Of a stretch of DNA of 64,000 bases, positions 7,757 through 15,623 are shown in pieces. Both the position numbers and the translations under genes were made by a program. Origin of the DNA: Bacteroides sp. OM05-12 (GTDB lineage Bacteria > Bacteroidota > Bacteroidia > Bacteroidales > Bacteroidaceae); assembly GCF_003438995.1 (NCBI RefSeq), contig NZ_QSUN01000008.1, forward strand, positions 81,668 through 145,667, in the 5' to 3' direction. Position 1 is the stretch's first letter. Each line of letters starts with the position of its first letter. The notes beneath the pieces are model-generated. The model had not been told where the DNA came from. It worked only from the letters and a program-made list of their open reading frames with translations, and did not search any database.

Positions 7757-9247
7757 ATGGAAACTAAGTATTTAAAAATCAATCCGGATGACAATGTGAT
7801 TGTAGCGATCACCGATCTCAAAGCCGGTGAAATTATTACCGTGGATAACATAACCATCCACTTGAATGAGGACGTTCCGGCCGGACACAAAGTGGCACTC
7901 AAAGACTTTACCGAAGGAGAGAACATCATAAAATACGGTTATCCTATCGGACACACCCTTACCGCTCTCAAACAAGGTGACTGGATAAATGAGAAAAACA
8001 TCAAGACCAATTTGGCCGGTTTATTAGAATATACCTATAATCCGATACCTGTATCATTGGATATACCCAAAAAGGATTTAACCTTCAAAGGTTACCGTCG
8101 TAGAAACGGTGACGTAGGCGTGCGCAACGAGATTTGGATTATTCCGACTGTAGGATGCGTGAACGGTATCGTGAACCAATTGGCAGAAGCGCTTCGCAAA
8201 GAAACGGATAGCAAAGATGTTGATGCAATCGTCGCATTTACGCACAATTACGGCTGTTCTCAATTGGGAGATGATCATGAAAACACCAAAAAGATTCTCC
8301 GTGATATGGTACTTCACCCAAATGCAGGAGCTGTTTTGGTGGTAGGATTAGGATGTGAGAATAATCAACCGGACGTTTTCAAAGAATTTCTTGGGGATTA
8401 TGATAAAGACCGGGTATCTTTCATGGTTACTCAGAAAGTAGGTGATGAATTTGAAGAAGGAATGAAATTATTGCGCGAGTTATACACAAAAGCAAGTAAA
8501 GACACTCGTGTCGATGTTCCGTTATCGGAATTAAGAGTCGGTTTAAAATGCGGAGGCTCCGATGGATTTTCAGGAATCACCGCCAATCCGCTTTTAGGAA
8601 TGTTTTCCGATTTCTTAATTGCACAGGGAGGAACGTCTGTATTGACAGAAGTGCCCGAAATGTTTGGTGCCGAAACCATCCTGATGAACCGCTGCCGAAA
8701 TAAAGAACTATTTAATGAAACCGTTAAGCTTATCAATGACTTCAAAGAGTACTTCCTTTCACACGGAGAACCGGTAGGAGAAAATCCATCACCGGGCAAC
8801 AAGGCCGGAGGTATTTCCACTCTTGAAGATAAGGCTTTAGGATGTACACAGAAATGTGGCAAAAGCTATGTTGAAGGTGTATTAGCCTATGGCGAAAGAC
8901 TAAAAGTAAAAGGTCTGAATCTGCTTTCCGCACCGGGCAACGACTTAGTGGCAGCCACTGCCCTCGCTTCTTGCGGATGCCACATGGTTCTGTTCACTAC
9001 CGGGCGAGGAACTCCTTTCGGAACTTTTGTTCCGACAATGAAAATCTCTACAAACTCCAATCTGGCGAAAAACAAACCGGGATGGATTGATTTCAATGCA
9101 GGAGTTATCGTAGAAAACGAACCGATGGAGAAAACCTGTGAGCGTTTCATTGACTATATTATAAAGGTAGCAAGCGGAGAACCCGTTAACAACGAAAAGA
9201 AAGGTTATCGGGAGATTGCAATCTTCAAAACAGGCGTTACCTTATAA
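7757..9247 (+). CDS. uxaA: altronate dehydratase
   Basis: It dehydrates D-altronate to 2-keto-3-deoxygluconate, the substrate of KdgK across the divergent promoter. Residues 1-90 form the small SAF domain of the UxaA N-terminus. The larger C-terminal domain has the conserved stretches THNYGCSQLG, GLGCENNQ and LKCGGSDGFSG, and the metal-ligand cysteines including ASCGCHMV. At 496 residues it is full length and not split, as some relatives are. It starts 26 bases after the LacI-family gene, so co-transcription is likely. Galacturonate isomerase and tagaturonate reductase are not in this window. Confidence 0.92.
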   Translation: METKYLKINPDDNVIVAITDLKAGEIITVDNITIHLNEDVPAGHKVALKDFTEGENIIKYGYPIGHTLTALKQGDWINEKNIKTNLAGLLEYTYNPIPVSLDIPKKDLTFKGYRRRNGDVGVRNEIWIIPTVGCVNGIVNQLAEALRKETDSKDVDAIVAFTHNYGCSQLGDDHENTKKILRDMVLHPNAGAVLVVGLGCENNQPDVFKEFLGDYDKDRVSFMVTQKVGDEFEEGMKLLRELYTKASKDTRVDVPLSELRVGLKCGGSDGFSGITANPLLGMFSDFLIAQGGTSVLTEVPEMFGAETILMNRCRNKELFNETVKLINDFKEYFLSHGEPVGENPSPGNKAGGISTLEDKALGCTQKCGKSYVEGVLAYGERLKVKGLNLLSAPGNDLVAATALASCGCHMVLFTTGRGTPFGTFVPTMKISTNSNLAKNKPGWIDFNAGVIVENEPMEKTCERFIDYIIKVASGEPVNNEKKGYREIAIFKTGVTL

Positions 9248-9272
9248 AGATTCTTGCTTTAAATAAAAAAGG

Positions 9273-9321
9273 TACGGTCCTTTGTCCACAAACTCCTATC
9301 GTTTGCAAACAAAGGATCGTA
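9273..9321. repeat. 49-nt hairpin, copy 1
   Basis: The outer stem is TACGGTCC with GGATCGTA, and an inner stem flanks the loop core CAAACTCCTATCGTTTG. The same 49-nt unit occurs at 38363-38411 with the outer stem TACGGTCG/CGACCGTA, a swapped C-G to G-C pair. It lies just after uxaA and may act as a terminator or be a mobile palindrome. Confidence 0.65.
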
Positions 9322-9334
9322 TGTTTGTCTTCAA

Positions 9335-9400
9335 ACGTCCTGATGTTTTTTTCAATCAACCCGATGTTTTTTAAAAACATCAAGGTCATTTTTAAAAACT
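9335..9400. repeat. GATG palindromic repeat, copy C
   Basis: CCTGATGTTTTTTTCAATCA, then CCCGATGTTTTT facing AAAAACATCAAGG. It belongs to the family at 3896-4003. Confidence 0.6.
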
Positions 9401-9440
9401 TCATGCTGTATTTGCATAAATCAAAATTACTTTTTTCTGT

Positions 9441-9722
9441 CTTCACCTTATCACTTTTTATTCTTTTATCATTGACATACAGTCTATTAGAGTGAAAGCA
9501 CTTTTTTAGTGAACTGCACCCGAAAAGTTGATTGGTTATTCATACACTTTTTCATAATAGTTTTAGAGAACTTGGTTTACGGATAACGCTGATTAGGCTG
9601 ATTATAACGGATTAATAATAAAAGAAATCTATCTTCAGCTCCATCCGTGTCAGAAAAAAGTTGCCTTCACTGTAACATACTACCAATCAATCATGAAGAA
9701 GCAAAGAGTGATAAGGTGAAGG
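9441..9722. mobile_element. MITE-like element, copy 1
   Basis: It is about 280 bases with imperfect terminal inverted repeats of roughly 70 bases. The left end is CTTCACCTTATCACTTTTTA and the right end GAGTGATAAGGTGAAGG. The inner ends carry AGTGAA(A/G)GCA on both sides. The core holds CGGATAACGCTGATTAGGCT, shared with copy 2 at 37811-38110. There is no coding frame, so it would need a transposase supplied elsewhere. Outer flanks (GGTGAAGGCAAATCAAAGT) are also shared, so the true ends may lie further out (about 9405-9768). A short IS3-like end, TGAACTGCACCC at 9510, is embedded in the left side. Confidence 0.6.
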
Positions 9723-9749
9723 CAAATCAAAGTAAAAGTTGAATAACTG

Positions 9750-9944
9750 CTAAATCAGCAAAATATGGCAACTGATAGATACGCCCCTACCCCATCCCAG
9801 CGAGGTGCATATCTCCGTATAGTTCCCGGTAATGTTATACTGGTCGGGTATCAGTTCCAGCAACATCAGGACCTCGTCCGGGTTCCGGCGGATGGAATCG
9901 TTCATCATGATTGCAGATATATTGATAGAGAGCTTAGTCAACAC
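9750..9944 (-). pseudogene. possible short gene remnant
   Basis: A 64-residue frame holds a protein-like stretch (NDSIRRNPDEVLMLLELIPD, then YTEICTSLGWGRG) with local GC content above the surrounding repeats. The end of the frame looks degenerate. There is no promoter or operon context. I do not recognise the family. It may be a fragment carried in with the nearby MITE, or a spurious frame. Confidence 0.25.
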
Positions 9945-9987
9945 AAATCTTTTCTATCTTTATTATCATTCCTTTCGGAATTTATAG

Positions 9988-9995
9988 TAATTTTG
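9988..9995 (+). promoter_or_regulatory. -7 box of the C10 protease gene
   Basis: TAATTTTG matches TAnnTTTG, 22 bases before the start codon. Confidence 0.65.
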
Positions 9996-10017
9996 CCCCG
10001 AACAAAATTACTATCTT

Positions 10018-12168
10018 ATGGATAAACGAACTTTACTATCATTCGTATTAGCGTGCATTTTCTTAGCACCTAGTTATGCAAATCCCATTGATGTGACTAC
10101 AGCGAAAAACATTGCAGGGTCTTTCATCAAAAGTAACACAACTCTGAACCAAACAAAAGTCAAGTCAAGCACACAAGCTACACTACAACTAGCCTACACT
10201 TGCACAGACAAGAATTTAGAACAGAGCACTTCATCCCACAATTACTTTTATGTCTTTAATCGTGAAGATAACAACGGATTCATTCTTGTTTCCGGTGACG
10301 ATCGCTATAAAGCCATACTAGGATACACAGATTCCGGTTATTTCGATATAGACAATATTCCTGCAAACTTTCAATATTGGCTCGACTGCTACAAGAATGA
10401 ATTAAAACGACTATCACAACTACCGGGAGATTTTAATCTGACACAACAAGGAGAATCTTCTAAGTCTAATGAATATAAGAGCAAAGTAGAACCTTTATTA
10501 GGTAAAATCGCATTTAATCAAGACGCTCCCTATAACAATCTTTGTCCTGATGTTCCGGACGGTGAAAGATCTGTCACCGGATGTGTAGCCACTGCAATGG
10601 CACAGGTTATGAAATTCCACCAATATCCAACTCATGGAGTAGGCCAACATTCTTACAGGACTACTACTGTAAAATTGAATTTATCTGCGGATTTTGAGAA
10701 CACGACATACGATTGGAACAATATATTAGATACATACACTCCCGGAGAATATTCCGAAGAACAAGCTACAGCTGTAGCTACACTGATGTATCATTGCGGA
10801 GTAGCAGTAGATATGGATTATCATTATATAGTCAGCAATGCCTACGATACATCCATTGCCGGTGCTTTAGTGGATTATTTCAATTATGATGCAGCAAGTG
10901 TCAAATATTGCAATCGTGATTATTATACCACTGATGAATGGAAATCCCTTATCAAAAAAGAATTAAGTAATGACCGTCCGGTCATCTACAATGGTCAATC
11001 AGCTGCAGGAGGACACTCTTTTGTGTGCGACGGATATGATGAAGACGGGCTTTTCCATATAAATTGGGGATGGGGCGGACAAAGCAACGGTTATTTTGAA
11101 CTGAATATTCTTAGTCCGGGTATCGAAGGTATCGGTGGCGGTTATGGTGGATATAGTTTCAGACAATCTGCTATCATAGGTATACAACCGCTAAAAGGCG
11201 AAGTACAAGCTCCCAAAGAACCGGATTTGAAGTTTATGCTAATGGACTTCAATGATGAGAGTATATCAGAAAATTCAAGTACTCAGTTTATATATATTGT
11301 AGCAAATCATGGTTTAGAAGCATTTACCGGAAGCATAGCATTAGCTTTAGAACAAGATGGTAACTATCAATATATCAGTGAGAAAAGTAATGTTACCATA
11401 GCATCAAATAGATATATTCCGGTCACATTATCCGTAAAAGGTTCGTCATTCCCGGAAGGTAGTTATAAGATCTATCCGGCATATAAAGTTAAGGGTTCCG
11501 ACACATGGAATATCATGCAAGGTCCATGTTATATGGCTCAATATGTAAATGCAATAACTGCCGACAAGACAACAAATTTCTATGTAGAAGATAATCAGGA
11601 TTCAGAGATAGAAATATCCGATTTAAAAGTTATAGATGAATTGACAGAAGGAGAAAGCGGAACATTTGAATTTACAGTAAAAAACAAAGGTCCCGAATTT
11701 AATCAGGCTTTATGTATTGTTATCGGACAAACTATTTTCTGGGCAGAAGGGGTATATCTTCAAGACGGAGAAAGCAAGACTGTACGAATGACAGGACTAG
11801 TTACCCAGAGTGCGGGAGAACACACTGCATACGTAGCCGCATATAGTATGAGTTTAGGAGGAATATTCTGGTCTGACGACAATAAAATCAAAATTACAAT
11901 CAACGAAAACACCTCCGGTATTTCGAAACAAAGTATTGCTACCACCAACATTTATCCGAATCCTGCCAATAATACGCTCTATATCAACTCTGAAGAAAAA
12001 GTTACCGATATACAAATATTTAACTTATCAGGGCAAACAGTTTTATCAAATAAACCGTTACAATCCGGTAATATTGAAATAAATCTGTCTTCATTACCGA
12101 CAGGAAGCTATATGCTCCAAGTAAAATCCAATGATAAGATAGAAACTCATAAATTCATAAAAGAATGA
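10018..12168 (+). CDS. secreted C10 family cysteine protease (streptopain-like)
   Basis: This is a preproprotease. A signal peptide covers residues 1-21, a Spi/C10 inhibitory propeptide about 22-140, and the SpeB-like catalytic domain about 160-395. The catalytic Cys is 189 in VTGCVATAMAQ and the His is 333 in GGHSFVCDGYD, followed by the conserved HINWGWGG. Two Ig-like segments follow (about 405-635). The last 75 residues are a T9SS type A sorting-like domain (NIYPNPANNTLYI to HKFIKE). Family members cleave host and bacterial proteins after autoprocessing. It is followed 7 bases later by a lipoprotein gene. The sorting tail is odd for a gut Bacteroides, where a full type IX system is usually absent. 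Confidence 0.92.
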   Translation: MDKRTLLSFVLACIFLAPSYANPIDVTTAKNIAGSFIKSNTTLNQTKVKSSTQATLQLAYTCTDKNLEQSTSSHNYFYVFNREDNNGFILVSGDDRYKAILGYTDSGYFDIDNIPANFQYWLDCYKNELKRLSQLPGDFNLTQQGESSKSNEYKSKVEPLLGKIAFNQDAPYNNLCPDVPDGERSVTGCVATAMAQVMKFHQYPTHGVGQHSYRTTTVKLNLSADFENTTYDWNNILDTYTPGEYSEEQATAVATLMYHCGVAVDMDYHYIVSNAYDTSIAGALVDYFNYDAASVKYCNRDYYTTDEWKSLIKKELSNDRPVIYNGQSAAGGHSFVCDGYDEDGLFHINWGWGGQSNGYFELNILSPGIEGIGGGYGGYSFRQSAIIGIQPLKGEVQAPKEPDLKFMLMDFNDESISENSSTQFIYIVANHGLEAFTGSIALALEQDGNYQYISEKSNVTIASNRYIPVTLSVKGSSFPEGSYKIYPAYKVKGSDTWNIMQGPCYMAQYVNAITADKTTNFYVEDNQDSEIEISDLKVIDELTEGESGTFEFTVKNKGPEFNQALCIVIGQTIFWAEGVYLQDGESKTVRMTGLVTQSAGEHTAYVAAYSMSLGGIFWSDDNKIKITINENTSGISKQSIATTNIYPNPANNTLYINSEEKVTDIQIFNLSGQTVLSNKPLQSGNIEINLSSLPTGSYMLQVKSNDKIETHKFIKE

Positions 12169-12175
12169 CATTACA

Positions 12176-12715
12176 ATGAAAGTTCAATACCTACTTCCAT
12201 TCCTACTATTTACCCTACTGTCCTGCCATTCCGGCCGGACAGTAGTAAACCCTGTTACATCCCCTATGGAAACTCCAATCTTTGCAGCCACCGGCCCTCA
12301 AACCATTATTTATAAAACCGGCAAAGATTATTACGCAAATATCCCGGTTATAATGGATGAAGGACGGACGCGTATCCTCTCCTATCCCGATCCGCAAGAT
12401 ACCTATTATCAGGGTAAATTAGCTTATCCTACCCGATTGGCACAAGGATACTTATTAGATAACAGAGGTATCGGCGCTAATGTCGTTTTCCTAAGTTATA
12501 CGTATGAAGAATACAGTAAGTTGCAATCAGCTCCCTCCATGAACGAACTGATGCAACATATCATTGACAAATATCCACTGACAGAGGCCTGGAACTGTGG
12601 AATACGTACCCAATATAAAGATGAAGTAAACGAACTAAATAAACGAATAGAAAACGGACTTACCGGATGTAAAAAGATTAAAATTACACCGAGACTAACA
12701 ATTAACAAGGAATAG
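12176..12715 (+). CDS. small lipoprotein of unknown function
   Basis: A lipoprotein signal ends in TLLSC, so Cys16 is the likely lipidated residue and the mature protein is about 160 residues. The body is soluble and mixed alpha/beta (GKDYYANIPVIMDEGRTRI, VFLSYTYEEYSKL). A pair of cysteines (NCGIR, TGCKK) could form a disulfide. It starts 7 bases after the C10 protease stop and must be co-transcribed with it, so it may be an inhibitor, chaperone or substrate-binding partner for the protease. No family is recognised, and the partner idea rests only on position. Confidence 0.7.
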   Translation: MKVQYLLPFLLFTLLSCHSGRTVVNPVTSPMETPIFAATGPQTIIYKTGKDYYANIPVIMDEGRTRILSYPDPQDTYYQGKLAYPTRLAQGYLLDNRGIGANVVFLSYTYEEYSKLQSAPSMNELMQHIIDKYPLTEAWNCGIRTQYKDEVNELNKRIENGLTGCKKIKITPRLTINKE

Positions 12716-12736
12716 ATATTTCCGAATTGATTACTT

Positions 12737-14035
12737 ATGCATACAAACAATACAACTGTCAATAAACCAAGTCTATGGGCATTAAGTCCCTTATTTGTTT
12801 TTCTCTGCCTTTATCTTGTTACTTCCCTCGTTGTCAATGATTTCTACAAAGTGCCCATCACGGTAGCATTTCTGGTATCATCCGTCTACGCCATTCTTAT
12901 TACCAAAGGACTAAACCTGAACGACCGTATCTATCACTTTTCCATGGGGGCTTCCAACAAAAATATCATGTTAATGATATGGATATTCATCTTGGCAGGA
13001 GCTTTTGCACAATCGGCGAAAGCTATGGGAGCGATTGATGCAACCGTGAACCTCACTCTCACCATATTGCCGGATAATCTTTTGTTGGCAGGAATCTTTA
13101 TTGCAGCCTGTTTCATATCACTGTCCATCGGCACATCGGTCGGAACGATTGTAGCCCTCACCCCCGTTGCAGTAGGAATAGCGGAAAAGACCGGAGTAGC
13201 ATTACCTTTCATGGTAGCTATCGTAGTAGGCGGTGCTTTCTTCGGAGATAACTTATCCTTCATATCAGATACGACAATAGCAGCGACACGTACACAAGGA
13301 TGTGTTATGCGGGATAAATTCAAAGTAAACAGCATGATTGTTATTCCCGCCGCACTCTTCGTTCTAATCATTTATATCTTTGAAGGTATATCCGTACAAG
13401 CTCCTGCACAAATCCAACAAATAGAATGGATAAAGGTTATCCCCTATCTTGTCGTATTGGGAACCGCCATTGCCGGACTGAATGTTACTCTCGTTTTACT
13501 TTTGGGTATTGCCGTTACCGGAATTATCGGGCTGTTTACTTCCGGATTCGATTTCTTCGGATGGTTTGGAGCAATGGGCAACGGCATTACAGGCATGGGA
13601 GAGCTCATCATCATCACCCTTATGGCAGGCGGAATGCTCGAAATGATCCGTTACAACGGAGGCATCGCCTATATTATAGAGAAGCTGACAAAACATGTAA
13701 ACAGCAAGAGAGCTGCCGAACTCAGCATAGCAGCACTCGTAAGTATCGCAAATCTATGTACGGCAAACAATACAATAGCTGTCATCACAATCGGTCCGAT
13801 AGCAAAAGACATTGCAGATAAATTCCATTTGGATAAAAGAAAAAGCGCAAGTATTCTTGATACATTCTCATGCCTCATACAAGGTATTATACCTTACGGA
13901 GCACAAATGCTTATAGCGGCAGAGCTTGCTTCTATTTCTCCATTAAGTATCATCCGGTATTTGTATTACCCGGTGACAATGGGAATATTCGCATTACTGG
14001 CTATCTTATTCCGCTATCCGAAGAGATATTCCTGA
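12737..14035 (+). CDS. NhaC family Na+/H+ antiporter
   Basis: It is a polytopic inner-membrane protein of 432 residues with about 11 hydrophobic segments. The features fit the NhaC/ion transporter superfamily: SLSIGTSVGTIVALTPVAVG and the acidic GGAFFGDNLSFISDTTIAAT motif, which carries the Asp residues expected to bind Na+ and H+. A repeat of the motif type is seen in LCTANNTIAVITIGPIAKD. It begins 21 bases after the lipoprotein gene and could be read from the protease promoter. NhaC relatives also carry malate/lactate or amino acids, so the exact substrate is open. Confidence 0.88.
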   Translation: MHTNNTTVNKPSLWALSPLFVFLCLYLVTSLVVNDFYKVPITVAFLVSSVYAILITKGLNLNDRIYHFSMGASNKNIMLMIWIFILAGAFAQSAKAMGAIDATVNLTLTILPDNLLLAGIFIAACFISLSIGTSVGTIVALTPVAVGIAEKTGVALPFMVAIVVGGAFFGDNLSFISDTTIAATRTQGCVMRDKFKVNSMIVIPAALFVLIIYIFEGISVQAPAQIQQIEWIKVIPYLVVLGTAIAGLNVTLVLLLGIAVTGIIGLFTSGFDFFGWFGAMGNGITGMGELIIITLMAGGMLEMIRYNGGIAYIIEKLTKHVNSKRAAELSIAALVSIANLCTANNTIAVITIGPIAKDIADKFHLDKRKSASILDTFSCLIQGIIPYGAQMLIAAELASISPLSIIRYLYYPVTMGIFALLAILFRYPKRYS

Positions 14036-14052
14036 TTCCCTGCCGACGATCG

Positions 14053-14619
14053 TCAGAAGCTTTTCACTGCCTCGTATATCTGACGTGTCAGCCAAATATC
14101 ATAGGCAGCATCGTGCAGTCTGGAAGAATCCAATTCTATACCCAACGTACGGGCCACCGTCTCCTGCTTAAAGTCTTTCATTAAATGACGCTTCATCATT
14201 AAATGCTGTGTTGCCAACACCATTACATCAATCGAGTTCACCCAAAACCAGGAATAAAAGAAACTGTCGCCGTTTTGTACAAAGAAAGCTTTCAGGAAAG
14301 AATTATCGAATGAAGCATTATTATAACCAACCAGAAAGAACTTATCATCCTTGTTATATTTATCGACGTATTTGGACAGCATATTCACAAACTCCAAATA
14401 TACTTCGTGCATATCCGGATAAGCAAATATCTGTTCGCGAGTTACTCCACAAACCTGCAAAGCGGTCTCATCTACCTCACATTGAGGGTTGGGACAGACA
14501 TTATAATTAAAAGTCTCTTTTGTTTCCCCGTCTATGACAATCTCACCACTTATCTGATGAATACCGTTTTTCCAATATTTAATGCCTGTTGTCTCAAGAT
14601 CAAAGAACAGTAGCTTCAT
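14053..14619 (-). CDS. DEDDh 3'-5' exonuclease (DnaQ/RNase T superfamily)
   Basis: The exonuclease motifs are present in order: Exo I FFDLETTG near residue 5, Exo II VGYNNASFDNSFL near residue 95, and Exo III HDAAYDIWLT near residue 170, where the HxAxxD pattern marks the DEDDh group. At 188 residues it is a lone exonuclease domain without a polymerase or BRCT part. It likely acts in DNA repair or RNA trimming; the substrate cannot be told. It converges with the NhaC-type gene with a 17-base gap. Confidence 0.87.
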   Translation of the reverse strand: MKLLFFDLETTGIKYWKNGIHQISGEIVIDGETKETFNYNVCPNPQCEVDETALQVCGVTREQIFAYPDMHEVYLEFVNMLSKYVDKYNKDDKFFLVGYNNASFDNSFLKAFFVQNGDSFFYSWFWVNSIDVMVLATQHLMMKRHLMKDFKQETVARTLGIELDSSRLHDAAYDIWLTRQIYEAVKSF

Positions 14620-14642
14620 GGCTCATTATTTATTAATTGCCA

Positions 14643-14650
14643 CAAAGCTA
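14643..14650 (-). promoter_or_regulatory. -7 box of the exonuclease gene
   Basis: TAGCTTTG on the minus strand, 24 bases before the start codon. Confidence 0.6.
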
Positions 14651-14714
14651 CTAAAAATAGTTTTATTTCTTTCAAAGTTAAAGGATAATTCAAGCAGTCC
14701 CTTAACCATCCTTA

Positions 14715-15623
14715 TTAGTTTTCCTCTTGCTTTTCCTCTAGCAACAGATTATCAATAATACCATCGGATAGTCCAATGATGGGAACATAAATATATTCAG
14801 GTTTAACGATGTTGGCTATAAACAAATAAATCTCGGCAGCAGGAATAATCACATCCGCACGATCCATTTTCAGTTTAAACTGCTTTACACGTTCTTCCAA
14901 AGGAAGGATCTTCAATGCTTCATAGAGATCTTCCAATGAAGATATCGTCATCCGCTGCAACTTCTTATCCTTCTTCTCTGCCAAACGGAATAGTTTGTTA
15001 ATATTCCCGCCCGAACCGATTAAATTGATATTCGGATAGAACTCATATAATTTAGTCAAGTCTTCCCGCAATGTTATCCAAGCCTCTTCATCCACTGCAT
15101 TACTCAACATACGCACCGTACCGATGTTATAGGAATTGGAATAGATTAACTCACCATTTGTCAGGAAGTTAATCTCAGTGCTTCCTCCGCCCACATCTAC
15201 ATACATATAGTTTCCCGTTCTATCCGTGATACACTCCATGTGATTATTGTAAATGATAGCTGCTTCCTCTTTTCCGTCAATCACATCGATATGAATCCCG
15301 GTATCTTTTTCTATATTCTTTAATACAACCGACCCGTTTTTTGCATCACGCATGGCAGAAGTGGCACAAGCACGATAATCAACCACATCGTATATTTTCA
15401 TCAGTTGCTTAAATGCTTTCATCAAGCGTTTCAACTTTACAGCTTTGGCATCCGATAAAGCACCTAATGTGAACACATCAAAACCTAGACGCAAAGGGAC
15501 TCTAAGTAACAATTCCTTTGAAAACTTCTCATCCGGAGTCATCGCCTCCTTATCAACTCCTTTTATCAAAAGCCGTACAGCATTTGAGCCGACATCAATC
15601 GCCGCGTAATTAACCTTTTTCAT
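14715..15623 (-). CDS. ppx: Ppx/GppA family phosphatase (exopolyphosphatase)
   Basis: It belongs to the ASKHA fold. The phosphate-1 motif AAIDVGSNAVRLLI is at the N-terminus and the second nucleotide/phosphate loop YVDVGGGSTEINF near residue 140. At 302 residues it has only the two core domains and lacks the C-terminal HD-like extension of E. coli Ppx. It overlaps the polyphosphate kinase gene by 14 bases, so the pair makes and breaks polyphosphate under one transcript. Hydrolysis of pppGpp is possible for this family and would connect to the RelA-type enzyme in this window. Confidence 0.87.
   Translation of the reverse strand: MKKVNYAAIDVGSNAVRLLIKGVDKEAMTPDEKFSKELLLRVPLRLGFDVFTLGALSDAKAVKLKRLMKAFKQLMKIYDVVDYRACATSAMRDAKNGSVVLKNIEKDTGIHIDVIDGKEEAAIIYNNHMECITDRTGNYMYVDVGGGSTEINFLTNGELIYSNSYNIGTVRMLSNAVDEEAWITLREDLTKLYEFYPNINLIGSGGNINKLFRLAEKKDKKLQRMTISSLEDLYEALKILPLEERVKQFKLKMDRADVIIPAAEIYLFIANIVKPEYIYVPIIGLSDGIIDNLLLEEKQEEN

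Noticed and set aside
13426..13821. 131-residue frame overlapping the NhaC-type gene
   Set aside because: It is an out-of-frame reading, very rich in Arg and His, with no start context.
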